Shown here one piece after another: positions 17,479 through 27,572 of a DNA stretch of 54,275 nt (positions within the stretch are counted from its first letter, which is position 1; each line of letters starts with the position of its first letter). Origin of the DNA: Candidatus Peribacteraceae bacterium. Its GTDB lineage: Bacteria > Patescibacteriota > Gracilibacteria > Peribacterales > Peribacteraceae. A program made the position numbers and the translations under genes. The stretch spans positions 1 to 54,275 of the forward strand of contig JAQTSK010000005.1 of NCBI GenBank assembly GCA_028711345.1. The letters run 5' to 3'. The notes beneath the pieces were generated by a model, which saw nothing but the letters and a program-made list of their open reading frames with translations, was not told where the DNA came from and did not search any database.

Positions 17479-19377
17479 TCAATCAAAATGCATTGCCCAA
17501 TTGAGCGTCAGGACTGCACACGCCAATGCAAACAATATAAGAATGGCCAACAAAACAGCGAAGACTTTTGACTTCCCTGACTTAGAAATGAACCAGAACA
17601 AGAGAGCGTAGAAAATTGAAGAAATCACGAAATATAAACCGACGACGAGTGCGCTGATTTTCGCAGAGTCGTGGAGATCCTGGAAAAAAGGAGCGACCAA
17701 CAGGGTAGTGAAAAACTGTATCCCACCTGATGGCGTTGTTATGGCAAGGATTACTCCTCCCTCGACCGAGAGGTAAGGAGCGAACCACGTTTTCATTGCC
17801 TCCACCACAAGCCCGAAGAGGGCACCACCCGCGAGTGCAAACCTCTTCCTGCGGATAAAGAACACCAATGCAGCAATCAGTATGAGGTAAAAGACAATTG
17901 GAGATGCATATGCCAGTCTCTTCAATCGAACATCGTAGCCAGGATCCAAAGCTCGATAGCAATCAATTCTGGTGCTCCTGTCATGGATGGAATCGCAAAT
18001 GTAAGGATCGCTCAAGCCGATTGCGACTTTTTTGAAGCAATCATCTCTTTTGCATATGTCCGGGTCTTGTAACTCGAGGGCAATTTCATCAGATCCGATA
18101 CCGTAGGATTTCTGCCACTCCCTCTTCCTCGAACGTATTGTCTCCGCCGTGACCATAATATTCATCACACAGCGTTCCAGATCACTCTCTCCTCCTTCGG
18201 CAGTGCAGTAATCGAAGTAGTTCGTCACGTAGCTGCTGCATGTATCGTAACCTCGCTCCTCTTTCTGAGCATCGCAGTACGTTTTGAAATCATCGGAAAA
18301 CTGTCGCTCTCGAAATAGTGCCGCTTCAGTGGAGCAGTCATCACTGCATCCATCCCAGTTGTGCGTATTCCCATCATCACATGTTTCACGCGCCTCCACG
18401 CTCCCATTCCCGCACACTGCTTGTGGTGGTACCACTTCAGTCTCAACTCGTTGAATGTCGAGGACAAATTGATGTTCAGAAGCTTGCTCCCCATTTGCTA
18501 CAGTGTCTTCGGGCTGCTCAATAGAGCTTTGACCAGAAATGGTTAGAGACGTGCCAAACACCTTATCTCTGATTTTCAGTGCAACTCCGTCCAACGTATC
18601 TTCATCAGTCGAGAACAGTACTGTGACCGTTTTTCCAGTTCCTAGCTCGAATGAGCCTAATTTGAAGCCGAGTGCGACTGCGACGTCATCCGGATAGGCA
18701 ACGGATACACCATTCCGGCTATCGAGCGTTCCGAGTAGTAAATTATTGAAAAGATCACCAAAGACATAGCCGGGCTCATCAATTTCCCAGCTGTCGGGGA
18801 CAGCATCTCCTGACCCGTTGCCGTACCACCCGATCGCCTCTCCGAATTCATTGGCATACTCTTGCGACGACTCATCTCTGCCATCTTCATCTTTTTGCAG
18901 TACTGCACTGTCATGTATCTCAGGATCAATGAATATAGAGAACCGGACATCTTTGTACGACTCATCTGCTGAAGCGGCTTGTGTGATGGAATAATGAAGG
19001 AGCAGTCTGCCATCCTCAGTGGACTCAGGTTCGAGAGATACCGCGAGATCTTTCGGAAGCGCATCCCGGGATAATTGAGCGCACGTTCCTATCGCATCAC
19101 CATTGAGATCGTGATCGTCGATGCAGATGAAACTATCGATCTCGTATACTTTCCCGTATTCCCCGAACGAAAACGTTTGATCATGACTATAGCCACCCTC
19201 TCCATGGGTTCCGAACGGCGATAACTGAAACGAATGGTTATTCGTATCTGCTTGCGCTGAATGAACCAACGTCACATTTGTACTGACCGCAAGAAAAAAT
19301 GCGACCGCAAAAGCTATGAGTGCATTATATTTGTATTTCACGTTGCTTATTTTACCAGATAATGATCGATCTGACAA
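17479..19377 (-). CDS. Secreted/surface protein with a Myxococcus-type Cys-rich repeat and C-terminal TM segments
   Basis: Signal-like N-term ALIAFAVAFFLAVSTNVTLV; CGNGSVEARETCDDGNTHNWDGCSDDC; multiple C-terminal hydrophobic segments. Confidence 0.75.
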   Translation of the reverse strand: MSDRSLSGKISNVKYKYNALIAFAVAFFLAVSTNVTLVHSAQADTNNHSFQLSPFGTHGEGGYSHDQTFSFGEYGKVYEIDSFICIDDHDLNGDAIGTCAQLSRDALPKDLAVSLEPESTEDGRLLLHYSITQAASADESYKDVRFSIFIDPEIHDSAVLQKDEDGRDESSQEYANEFGEAIGWYGNGSGDAVPDSWEIDEPGYVFGDLFNNLLLGTLDSRNGVSVAYPDDVAVALGFKLGSFELGTGKTVTVLFSTDEDTLDGVALKIRDKVFGTSLTISGQSSIEQPEDTVANGEQASEHQFVLDIQRVETEVVPPQAVCGNGSVEARETCDDGNTHNWDGCSDDCSTEAALFRERQFSDDFKTYCDAQKEERGYDTCSSYVTNYFDYCTAEGGESDLERCVMNIMVTAETIRSRKREWQKSYGIGSDEIALELQDPDICKRDDCFKKVAIGLSDPYICDSIHDRSTRIDCYRALDPGYDVRLKRLAYASPIVFYLILIAALVFFIRRKRFALAGGALFGLVVEAMKTWFAPYLSVEGGVILAITTPSGGIQFFTTLLVAPFFQDLHDSAKISALVVGLYFVISSIFYALLFWFISKSGKSKVFAVLLAILILFALACAVLTLNWAMHFD

Positions 19378-19380
19378 CTT

Positions 19381-19456
19381 GGAGGTCCGCGCTGTACCGT
19401 ATCACAACCGCACTGGCGGCGTAGAGAAAGAGAGGAAGAAATATCGTCAGTAGCGT
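19381..19456. repeat. Imperfect direct repeat copy B (~76 bp)
   Basis: ggaggtccgcgctgtaccgtatcacaaccgcactggcggcgtagagaaagag... matches copy A at 17379. Confidence 0.85.
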
Positions 19457-19474
19457 CAGTATCCTTGAGAATGA

Positions 19475-20143
19475 TCAGCGAGCGGACATCGACCTCACCA
19501 GATCGGCAATGTGTTGCCAAGACGCTCTGGCCTTCTTGTTATTGCATCCGGGAGGAGCAGCGGCATAGGCATGAACAATTTCTCGGTCTATCCCTGCCAT
19601 GCGCCTGCCTGCTTTCTTCCCCAATGCCGCGACGACTGCATTCGGAAAGAGGGTGAGCGTCGGCTGCAAGAAACGCCGACAGCATTCACGCTCCACAGCG
19701 TGATCCACTTTCCCGCATTCTTCTTTGGCAGAACAAAGAACTGAGTCGGTGATCCATGCGTGTCGCATTTGATCTTTGAATGATAGATCTGGAAAACAGA
19801 GGTCAAGAATCAGACGAATGTTCCTGTGAAAGACATCCACTCCTCTTTCCATGCAATGGAGTGCTTGGGTAGACGATTGCCGGAACAGCTTGTCGGGCGA
19901 GCTCACGCTTGCATACGTCTCACCGGCATGCGGATCACCGGGTTCAGCACAGACAAGGACAAGCATCACTTCATCCAGACGCCCTGTCGCTCCGCAAAAG
20001 CCGCGTGGAATGTGTCCTTGGAGGGGACACCAACACATGCTTTTGCATGCGGAAGAAAACGCAGGGCACGGTCCGTATGCAGCAGCAAGGAGACGCGGCA
20101 ATTGGTCTTCAAAGCTGATGACACTCCCGAAGGATTTCGGCAT
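19475..20143 (-). CDS. Uracil-DNA glycosylase superfamily-like protein
   Basis: VLVCAEPGDPHAGE, AVVAALGKKAGRRM; Cys-rich N-term CKSMCWCPLQGHIPRGFCG. Confidence 0.5.
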   Translation of the reverse strand: MPKSFGSVISFEDQLPRLLAAAYGPCPAFSSACKSMCWCPLQGHIPRGFCGATGRLDEVMLVLVCAEPGDPHAGETYASVSSPDKLFRQSSTQALHCMERGVDVFHRNIRLILDLCFPDLSFKDQMRHAWITDSVLCSAKEECGKVDHAVERECCRRFLQPTLTLFPNAVVAALGKKAGRRMAGIDREIVHAYAAAPPGCNNKKARASWQHIADLVRSMSAR

Positions 20144-20166
20144 GACGAAAGAAGTATTGCACAGAT

Positions 20167-21864
20167 TCAGGATGAAGTTTTGGGAGTGCCTTCCCGATCA
20201 TGCTTCGACAAAGATTCTCCGCATATTTCCTGAGAGCGTTGTTTGGCATAGTTCCATGCCGAGAAGAATTTGTCAGGATTATCCCGCGGCACAACGAACG
20301 GATCTTCACCGAATGACGTATAACCCGTGTATAAATCTGCCACTGCCATGCCGGGCTTGTACGTGCTCAGCAAATACTCATCGACGATTTTTTTGCAGGC
20401 GGACTCCGCCTCTTCCAATGTGGCATATGCACCCAGTTCGTATCGTTCACTGCTGTCTCGGGGATGAAAATTGTCATCCACGAGGACTGTGTATGTCACT
20501 CCTCTGCTCTTCGCCTGCGAGCCGGTAGGTTCGCGTGTCGTATGCTTGAGCCGTGATGCACGGAGTGCCCGGTATCGTTCGATATCACCAAGATTTGCGG
20601 GGCTGGGATACAGATCTCCGTTTTTCACGGGGCTGTACTGCCCGTTCATATTGGCGATTTCGTGCCAGAGAGCGCCCAAAGTTTCATTCATCTCTACGAC
20701 GTTGCCATTCTCGCACCATTCTGCGAGCATCATTTGCGCTATCCCAAGCCCGCCGCAGGCTGCTCTTTCGATAAGGTCTAAAGCGGCGGCGCTGTCGTGC
20801 GGAACGTATTTTTCGATATCAACTCCGAAGAAGCTTCCGAAGTCTTGCCAATAGGAAGCCGCACCGAGGTGAAATTGTGCTCGCGGGAATTCTTGCTCTG
20901 CCGCTCTCATCAGGAGCCCTATGGCCGTATTGATGTTTCGTTTGACCTTGGTATGGTCAGGAGTGCTTTCGATACCGAAGAAGAACTGAACGCTGAGATC
21001 AAACTGCATAACAGCGTCGCCGGGTGTCGCCTTCCCCCATGCCTCGTCTTCCTCTTGCGTCGGGTACGAGACGATGGCAAGCATCTTGTCGCACTTCGGA
21101 CATGAATAATCGAAGAGGCTGTCGTAAACCTCTGTGTCCTCATGTTTGATTTTCCCTGTCCATCCGCACACGAAACAGCGGAGTGCTGCATTGCGCCAGT
21201 CATCGAAGAGATAGTGAAAATGCGCAGCGGGGACCCTTGGAGAACCTTCTGACACGGCGCTCTTCCGGTGAGGTTTCTTTCCGGTATTCAGGCACTCAAT
21301 CTCTCCGATGGCAGCATCAAGCTCCTTTGTGTAGGACGCACCGAGTCGTTCTTCCAGAATCTGCCTGACACTTTTCACATACCATAGCTGTTCCTCTTTC
21401 CCTGCATTGAATCGCTTCCAGACTCTCTCTCCGTCTTTCCTGTACGCAAGGAGGAGAGAGGATGTGTTGTGGATGCGATCCGCACACGATACGAGCAATG
21501 ATTGCTTCGAGGCTGTCCGCAAGTGCTCCAAGTAGCGCTCCTTTCGGGTCCGCCACGGAAGCGATTTGTCCTGCTCGGTTACTCCCTCCACAATTTCCAG
21601 TACGTTCTCGCCGAACGTCTTTTTGATTTCCTCACGATAGGCTGCTCTCTGCGTGTCATCATCGGCATCTTCGATAACGTCATGCAGAAGCCCTGCGATG
21701 CAGGTGTCTTCCTCCGCGTGCCAATCAATGAGCAATGCCAAGACATGGATGGGATGCAGCAAATAGGGCTGCCCGTCACCTTTGCGGCTCATACCTCCAT
21801 GCGCTCGGAAGACCAATGAAACTGCTTGTCGGAGACGCGGAGTAAGGAGTGGAGCTTTGTTCAT
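20167..21864 (-). CDS. SpoT-like HD hydrolase domain fused to zinc ribbon and Sel1-like region
   Basis: GDGQPYLLHPIHVLALLIDWHAEEDTCIAGLLHDVIEDAD (HP...HD); CFVCGWTG...CPKCDK; GLLMRAAEQEFPRAQFHLGAASY repeat-like region. Confidence 0.75.
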   Translation of the reverse strand: MNKAPLLTPRLRQAVSLVFRAHGGMSRKGDGQPYLLHPIHVLALLIDWHAEEDTCIAGLLHDVIEDADDDTQRAAYREEIKKTFGENVLEIVEGVTEQDKSLPWRTRKERYLEHLRTASKQSLLVSCADRIHNTSSLLLAYRKDGERVWKRFNAGKEEQLWYVKSVRQILEERLGASYTKELDAAIGEIECLNTGKKPHRKSAVSEGSPRVPAAHFHYLFDDWRNAALRCFVCGWTGKIKHEDTEVYDSLFDYSCPKCDKMLAIVSYPTQEEDEAWGKATPGDAVMQFDLSVQFFFGIESTPDHTKVKRNINTAIGLLMRAAEQEFPRAQFHLGAASYWQDFGSFFGVDIEKYVPHDSAAALDLIERAACGGLGIAQMMLAEWCENGNVVEMNETLGALWHEIANMNGQYSPVKNGDLYPSPANLGDIERYRALRASRLKHTTREPTGSQAKSRGVTYTVLVDDNFHPRDSSERYELGAYATLEEAESACKKIVDEYLLSTYKPGMAVADLYTGYTSFGEDPFVVPRDNPDKFFSAWNYAKQRSQEICGESLSKHDREGTPKTSS

Positions 21865-21908
21865 AGTTCATTGTAGCAAGAGATGTACATTCCGTCCAAA
21901 ATTATCCA

Positions 21909-24900
21909 CTACGTCTTTACGCTTTCCGTCAGCACTTTTAACGTATTGATCCACAGTACCAACTCCTTGCGAGCAAGATCAGCGTCTTTGAGCGTGTCCT
22001 CCTGATGTGCGATGTACGTATTGCGGAACTCATTGACCTTCGTCACATGTTCCAAGAGCTTTCTCCCGCCTGCTACGCGGAAATGTTCCTTGATCACATC
22101 GAAAACACCACCCAGCTTGGCTGATTCATTCAGTGCATAGTCGAAGCAGGAGCGCAGGAGACCGATTGGTGACAGTCCACTATTGAATACGAGCGTCTTC
22201 TTGAGGTTTTTCGCCATACGATCGAAATGATCAGCCTGTGAGCGATTCGCACCTTGAAGGTACGGATCAAACCAAGTCCGTTGGTCTGCCGTGCCGACGG
22301 GAAGGTGCGGACCAAGACGGGAAACAATGATAGCCTTGGCAGCATCATCAAGTGATCCGAGAAGAGAGGTAAATACGGACGCGTAGTTCAGTCCTTTCTT
22401 CTGCTCGAATAACCTGAAAATCGTCGTGGCTTGTTCTACGGCTTCCCTGTAACGAGTTGGCAGCTGTTCCAGCACATCTTTCGACACAAGCGATTCATCT
22501 ATGGTGACTTCCTCTGCGTGACGTGCCAAGGCATCAAAAATCGACTGCTGCGGTGCAGGTGTCGTTTGCAGGAGTGTTTGGAGTGCCGGTTGACATGTCC
22601 GCGCGAGTTCCTCGATGGAATCCCCGCCCATGCTCTGAAAAACACCCTGTGGGACATACAGGTATTCCCATGCTGCGGTATCCGATGAGGCCGAAGCACA
22701 CCAAGCCATTGCGGCGAGTGCCTTGCTTGGAACATCACGATCCTCGCGCCCTTTCGTCTCAACCAAGAAACACTTGCCGGCCTTGGTGCGAATGAAAAAG
22801 TCGGGCGTGTAAAATGCCAGTCGCCCGTCCTGCGCCTGATAGTCAATGCGCAAGGATTGCGGACCGGCATTCTTGGCGAATGCAGCTATGTCGGATGCCC
22901 TATCTGCAAATGTGGTCATGGCAACTTCCAGATCTCGATTGCAGGGCACAAGGTTGAACAGTGTCTTCTTCCCTTCTTTTACCGGATGACGCTCACTGTG
23001 GGTCACTTGGAACGGCTTCCACGCACTGATTGATATTGCAGCCTGCTCTACTGTCTGCCGTTGTTCTGCTCCTACGGTATGAGCTCGCACGAGAGGAACG
23101 AACACCGCGCGTACATGTTCCCGGACATCCGGATTGCCAAGCCGTGCAATGAGCCTTGCATCAAAGATGTCCGTTTGTTCCTCAAAGAGGATATCTTCCA
23201 AAAACTCCTGCAACAGCGGTGCAAGTACGTTGTGTGTGTTGTGTACTTTGCACACATACTCGATCTCTTTGATGTAGAACGAGAGGGCACCGACACCGGA
23301 CTTGAGGAGCGGCAGTTGGATCTTCATGCGTTCGATGACTTCTCCCGTGAAGAGATGTCGTCCCTCATAGTTGATCTCTGTATTGATCTTCTTGCCGAGC
23401 GGGAGCTTCCTGTAGGATGAAAACCGCTTTTTCACTTCCGCGATTGTGAGTCCGGAGAGCGTGGGACAAATACTGTATCCGGCGGTCAGTCGGGGAAGGA
23501 GTATGTCGAGCGCAGCACAATCTTTCTTCTGCTTATCGGGGAAGATGGAAACCGTGGTCTTCGGGATCTTCTCAATCTCAACGTCTGCAATCGGAAGACC
23601 CTCCTGAGCCAATTCCTGCTTGTAGAGACTTGCGAATGCTTTGTGCTCCACCACAGTGACAATCTCACATGCTTGACCGGGTGGAGTCATGCGGCGAAGT
23701 CCTCTTCCAAGTGTCTGTTCGGGGAGAATGTTCGCCTTGGAGCTGTAGGGACGCAGCGGAACGATCGTCGTCACGTTCCGTACATCCCAGCCTTCACGAA
23801 GCATGAGAACGGAGACGATGCAGGCGTAGGGGCAGTCGTCGCTATCCAGCTTGCGCGAGAGTTCCCTGAGTGCCTTCAGATCATCATCACTTATCTCTTT
23901 GTCAGATTCCTCGAATACCGTTGTCGCAGATGCACCGTGTCCGACCTTCTTCGTTTTTCCTTTGAGATTTGTATGGAGATTGATCGTTTTGCCATTGAGA
24001 TCCTTGAAAAATTCGTCCGTATTGAACCTTCTCGTGATTTGGTCAGCTGCTTCCGTATTTTCGCACATGACGAATAGAAGAGCTTTCTTTCGGCTTTTTA
24101 TCCATTCGTCACGGCTTATCTTCCATCGTTCATATCCAGTACGAAGATGCTGTTCATACCTATACGCTGCGTTGTCATTTGGTTGCTCGATGAGTGTCTC
24201 CGTGATTTTTCCGATGATCGGTGTCTTCACGATCCCCGCATCCACCGCTTCTCCTAGCGGCGTATCACAGACAATGTGCTTGAAGAGATTCCCTTTGTCA
24301 TCCTTCGGCGTTGCAGAGAAATCAAGTTGTGCGGTGATTCCGGCACCACCGCGTTGGCGGATGGTCGAATGAAGGAAGGCGATTGCCTCATTCCATGCCG
24401 ACCCCGGGTCCCACACGTGATGTGCTTCATCGTTGAAGACCATCATGTTTGGATGCTGTGTGATTCGCTCACGCAAAGCCTCTCCGGTATCAAGTGCCTT
24501 CGCCTTGGAGACGGGCGGTCCTGCCCAAGCATACTGCCCATCGGTGTCTTTGCGCTTGCGTTTGGAGAGATCGAAGAGACGGTGGATGTTGGTGAGGTAA
24601 AGTACGCCGTTTGTAGCTGCTCCGCTTGTTTCATCCTGAAGAACAACGGAGAGATTCCAGTCTCCGAGCCACTCAGAAGGGATGAGAGGATCTGTCTTGA
24701 AAATGTCAGACCGCCCGTCCGTAGGGGCGAAGTCCATGCGCAGGCGCTCGTACACCGTCAGATTCGGCGCAATGACGAGAAAGTTTCGCGTGAGATCGGA
24801 ATGCGATTCGCGGATGGAGTGGAAATAGCTCCAGACGATTGCCAGACTCATCACCTTTGTTTTGCCCGTTCCCGTTGCGAGCTTGAAGGCGTAGCGCGTC

Positions 24901-25322
24901 CAAGCGTCATCGTCTTCCGTCACGCCGAGTGCGGCGAGCTCACTCTGTGCACCACCGAAGTCTTCGATGATCTGCGAGAGGCATCGCTTCTGACGCACTT
25001 CGTACAGGTAGATCAGCACTTCGATGGCTTCACGCTGGCAGAAGTAGTAGCGGAATTCCGTACCATTCGCATTTTGATGACTGCGATTGAACCAATGATC
25101 CAGAAGATGCCGCGACGTGTCACTCGCTCCGGCGTATCCGGCTTCCCGCCAGTCCCTCAATGCTGAACGCAGGTTCTTCGGTATCGTTATCTGCGAGGGG
25201 CGACGACCTTTCACCCGCTCGGCTGATCCGCCCTCCTCCTTAGAAGGAATACGGTGCGCGTTGGGCTCTTCCCACGCCTCATACAGCGGTTCCAAAGCCG
25301 ATGGATTGAGTACTTCAGTCAT
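21909..25322 (-). CDS. Type III restriction enzyme Res subunit (helicase plus PD-(D/E)XK)
   Basis: FKLATGTGKTKVMSL, VFNDEAHHVWD, LDFSATPKDD, EQTLGRGLRRM, PDFFIRTKAGKCFLVETKG. Confidence 0.92.
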   Translation of the reverse strand: MTEVLNPSALEPLYEAWEEPNAHRIPSKEEGGSAERVKGRRPSQITIPKNLRSALRDWREAGYAGASDTSRHLLDHWFNRSHQNANGTEFRYYFCQREAIEVLIYLYEVRQKRCLSQIIEDFGGAQSELAALGVTEDDDAWTRYAFKLATGTGKTKVMSLAIVWSYFHSIRESHSDLTRNFLVIAPNLTVYERLRMDFAPTDGRSDIFKTDPLIPSEWLGDWNLSVVLQDETSGAATNGVLYLTNIHRLFDLSKRKRKDTDGQYAWAGPPVSKAKALDTGEALRERITQHPNMMVFNDEAHHVWDPGSAWNEAIAFLHSTIRQRGGAGITAQLDFSATPKDDKGNLFKHIVCDTPLGEAVDAGIVKTPIIGKITETLIEQPNDNAAYRYEQHLRTGYERWKISRDEWIKSRKKALLFVMCENTEAADQITRRFNTDEFFKDLNGKTINLHTNLKGKTKKVGHGASATTVFEESDKEISDDDLKALRELSRKLDSDDCPYACIVSVLMLREGWDVRNVTTIVPLRPYSSKANILPEQTLGRGLRRMTPPGQACEIVTVVEHKAFASLYKQELAQEGLPIADVEIEKIPKTTVSIFPDKQKKDCAALDILLPRLTAGYSICPTLSGLTIAEVKKRFSSYRKLPLGKKINTEINYEGRHLFTGEVIERMKIQLPLLKSGVGALSFYIKEIEYVCKVHNTHNVLAPLLQEFLEDILFEEQTDIFDARLIARLGNPDVREHVRAVFVPLVRAHTVGAEQRQTVEQAAISISAWKPFQVTHSERHPVKEGKKTLFNLVPCNRDLEVAMTTFADRASDIAAFAKNAGPQSLRIDYQAQDGRLAFYTPDFFIRTKAGKCFLVETKGREDRDVPSKALAAMAWCASASSDTAAWEYLYVPQGVFQSMGGDSIEELARTCQPALQTLLQTTPAPQQSIFDALARHAEEVTIDESLVSKDVLEQLPTRYREAVEQATTIFRLFEQKKGLNYASVFTSLLGSLDDAAKAIIVSRLGPHLPVGTADQRTWFDPYLQGANRSQADHFDRMAKNLKKTLVFNSGLSPIGLLRSCFDYALNESAKLGGVFDVIKEHFRVAGGRKLLEHVTKVNEFRNTYIAHQEDTLKDADLARKELVLWINTLKVLTESVKT

Positions 25323-27310
25323 ATTGTGACGTCGATAGTGATGCTGGAATCACAGCCGAAGACATCCACCACTTTCACGCAGGCCGTGTACTTGCCCTTC
25401 TTTGGGTACGCAAAGCCTGCATCGCTCACCAGCTTGAGCGTGCGGTTTTTGCGCGTCCTGTAGTCTTGCCAGTGGTGACTGAACGGCTTGCCCGGCTTCC
25501 AGTCGAAGTCCACAGCCCAGAAATCAATGAAATCGAATCCGCTCTTCACTGCCCGTTCCTGCAACGCCTCCAGCTCTTTGCTTGGCACCTCTGCAAGCGA
25601 GGGGAGGAATTGCGTGAGCTTGATGTCCACGGAAGTACCTTCCTTTGTCTTGTGTAAGACAGGTTCCGCCTTCAGCAGCGCCATTTCAAAGAACGGCGGT
25701 GGTGTTGTGCGGTTCTTCTCCATGATCTCACGCGGGATCTGGATGAGCTTCAGTGTGACCCCGTACTCCTGCTTGAGTGCCTCGACGCTCAATCGCAAAT
25801 CCATCTCGAATTCCCACGAGAGGCAGTAGCACTCCTTTCCTCCTGCGGCGGCAATGGCTTCGGCCACGGATCGTGCTTCCTTCCTTGTAAACAGACCATC
25901 GATGCCATCCACGTGACAGAACGCTCCTTCCTTGCGCCCATGTATCAGCGGACTGGGTGCACTGGTCAGCACTTCGGCTCTGAAAAACTCCAGCACCACA
26001 CGACGATGCTCCTCATTCGCGCCCTTGAGTCGGTCTTTCTGCCACCACTGGCGTTCGTATCGTCCGAGGTTGTACACATCGAAAGCACCATAGGGATTGC
26101 CTGCCTCGTATAGTTTGCGTTGTTGTTCAATGATGCGCTTGCGGCTTGTATGAACGGCGAACCGACCGAGATCCGACATAATCCACCGCCGCCCTAACCC
26201 CTCTGCTACTGCTCCTGTCGTACCACTACCACAGAAGAAATCAGCCACGAGATCGCCTTGATTGGATGAAACTCCAATTATCCGTTCAATGAGAGCTTTT
26301 GGTTTCTGGGTGCTATATCCAAGCCGTTCGTCTGCGGATTTATTTATTATCCCTATAGTCCACCAATCTCTCGGAGCAACTCCTTCTCGCGTTTCCAAAT
26401 AATCTCGGTAGGTCAATCCCGGATGCTCCGATTCATCTTTAGGAGTAAGACCATCAGCGGCCCGAAGAGGACTGCCTTGTGTGTTTTTTCCGCGGATTTG
26501 ATAGTGATGTCCTTTTTCGTCAACATATTTGAACTTTTTTCGTGTTACGTCTGAAAACTCCTCTGTCGCTGCTTTCCAGTTGAATACGCGTTCTTTGCTG
26601 CCAGACTTTGCATAGAAGAGAATTACATCGTGCTTTGGATTGTACGTTGTTAGAACTCTTTCGCGTTCCTTGTAACACCAAGCAATTTGATTAAGAAAAA
26701 AGTCTCGTCCGAAGACATCATCCATTATCAACCGCATGAAACTTGCCACGCGATAATCTATATGCACGTAGATACTTCCTTTGTCTGATAAAAGCTCTCT
26801 CATTAGCGAGAGGCGCTCGTACATCATGTGAAGGTAGGAGTCGGTGCCCTTGCCCCACATGTCGCGGTAAGCGACCATTTCCAGAGTGGACTGATCCTTG
26901 CCGACGGTCTCATTGTCATCGCCAATCGGCACATCCATGGTGAAATCCGCGCCGACGTCGAATGGCGGATCTATATAGATGAGATCCACGCAGCCTTTGA
27001 ACTCCTTGAGCAGGCTGGCCATGACGAGTTTGTTGTCACCCCAGATGAGCCGGTTGCGGAAGTCGTCACGCTTCTGACCTGCGAGCTGCTTCTCAAACAT
27101 CTCCAGATTCCCCGCCGCCGCCGCCCGCTGACGTGGTTCATCCACGGTCTCGATGCGTTGCAGCGGCATGGAAAGTCCTGCAATGTCCACCGTGCGCTTG
27201 TTGCCGTATTCGTCGTACTTCCCCTCCCATACCAGCTCTGTCTTGAGCTTCGAGAGTGGATGAGGATTGCCGGAACCGTACGAAGGGGATGGGATGCTGC
27301 TCATGCTCAT
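25319..27310 (-). CDS. Type III/beta-class adenine DNA methyltransferase (Mod)
   Basis: VDLIYIDPPFDVGADF (DPPF), DLVADFFCGSGTTGAVAEGLGRRWI (FxGxG); 4-bp overlap with Res; start trimmed from 27448. Confidence 0.92.
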   Translation of the reverse strand: MSMSSIPSPSYGSGNPHPLSKLKTELVWEGKYDEYGNKRTVDIAGLSMPLQRIETVDEPRQRAAAAGNLEMFEKQLAGQKRDDFRNRLIWGDNKLVMASLLKEFKGCVDLIYIDPPFDVGADFTMDVPIGDDNETVGKDQSTLEMVAYRDMWGKGTDSYLHMMYERLSLMRELLSDKGSIYVHIDYRVASFMRLIMDDVFGRDFFLNQIAWCYKERERVLTTYNPKHDVILFYAKSGSKERVFNWKAATEEFSDVTRKKFKYVDEKGHHYQIRGKNTQGSPLRAADGLTPKDESEHPGLTYRDYLETREGVAPRDWWTIGIINKSADERLGYSTQKPKALIERIIGVSSNQGDLVADFFCGSGTTGAVAEGLGRRWIMSDLGRFAVHTSRKRIIEQQRKLYEAGNPYGAFDVYNLGRYERQWWQKDRLKGANEEHRRVVLEFFRAEVLTSAPSPLIHGRKEGAFCHVDGIDGLFTRKEARSVAEAIAAAGGKECYCLSWEFEMDLRLSVEALKQEYGVTLKLIQIPREIMEKNRTTPPPFFEMALLKAEPVLHKTKEGTSVDIKLTQFLPSLAEVPSKELEALQERAVKSGFDFIDFWAVDFDWKPGKPFSHHWQDYRTRKNRTLKLVSDAGFAYPKKGKYTACVKVVDVFGCDSSITIDVTI

Positions 27311-27572
27311 GGTTGTGAGACACAGAGCGGGATTCCCAAGAAGGGACACCCGGCTCAGTTGACCCAGAACCATTGAGAGGGTTGCCCCGTAACAACGTCC
27401 TGACCGAGGCACGGATGCCCCTTTCTGACGTTGTTCGGGTTTCTGCAAGCAGCAAATATGCTCGCAATAGTTCTGGGTCGCATGAAGTGTATCTGACTTT
27501 TTGGAAACTTGGAAAAATTCGTTTGAAAGACTCGTTCAGTTTGTGCGTAGGAAATGGTAGAATTATGACAAT

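Noticed and set aside
19826-20528. 135-aa and 225-aa plus-strand ORFs opposite the UDG-like and HD genes
   Set aside because: Overlapping antisense frames with Cys/His/Arg-rich composition and no recognisable motif
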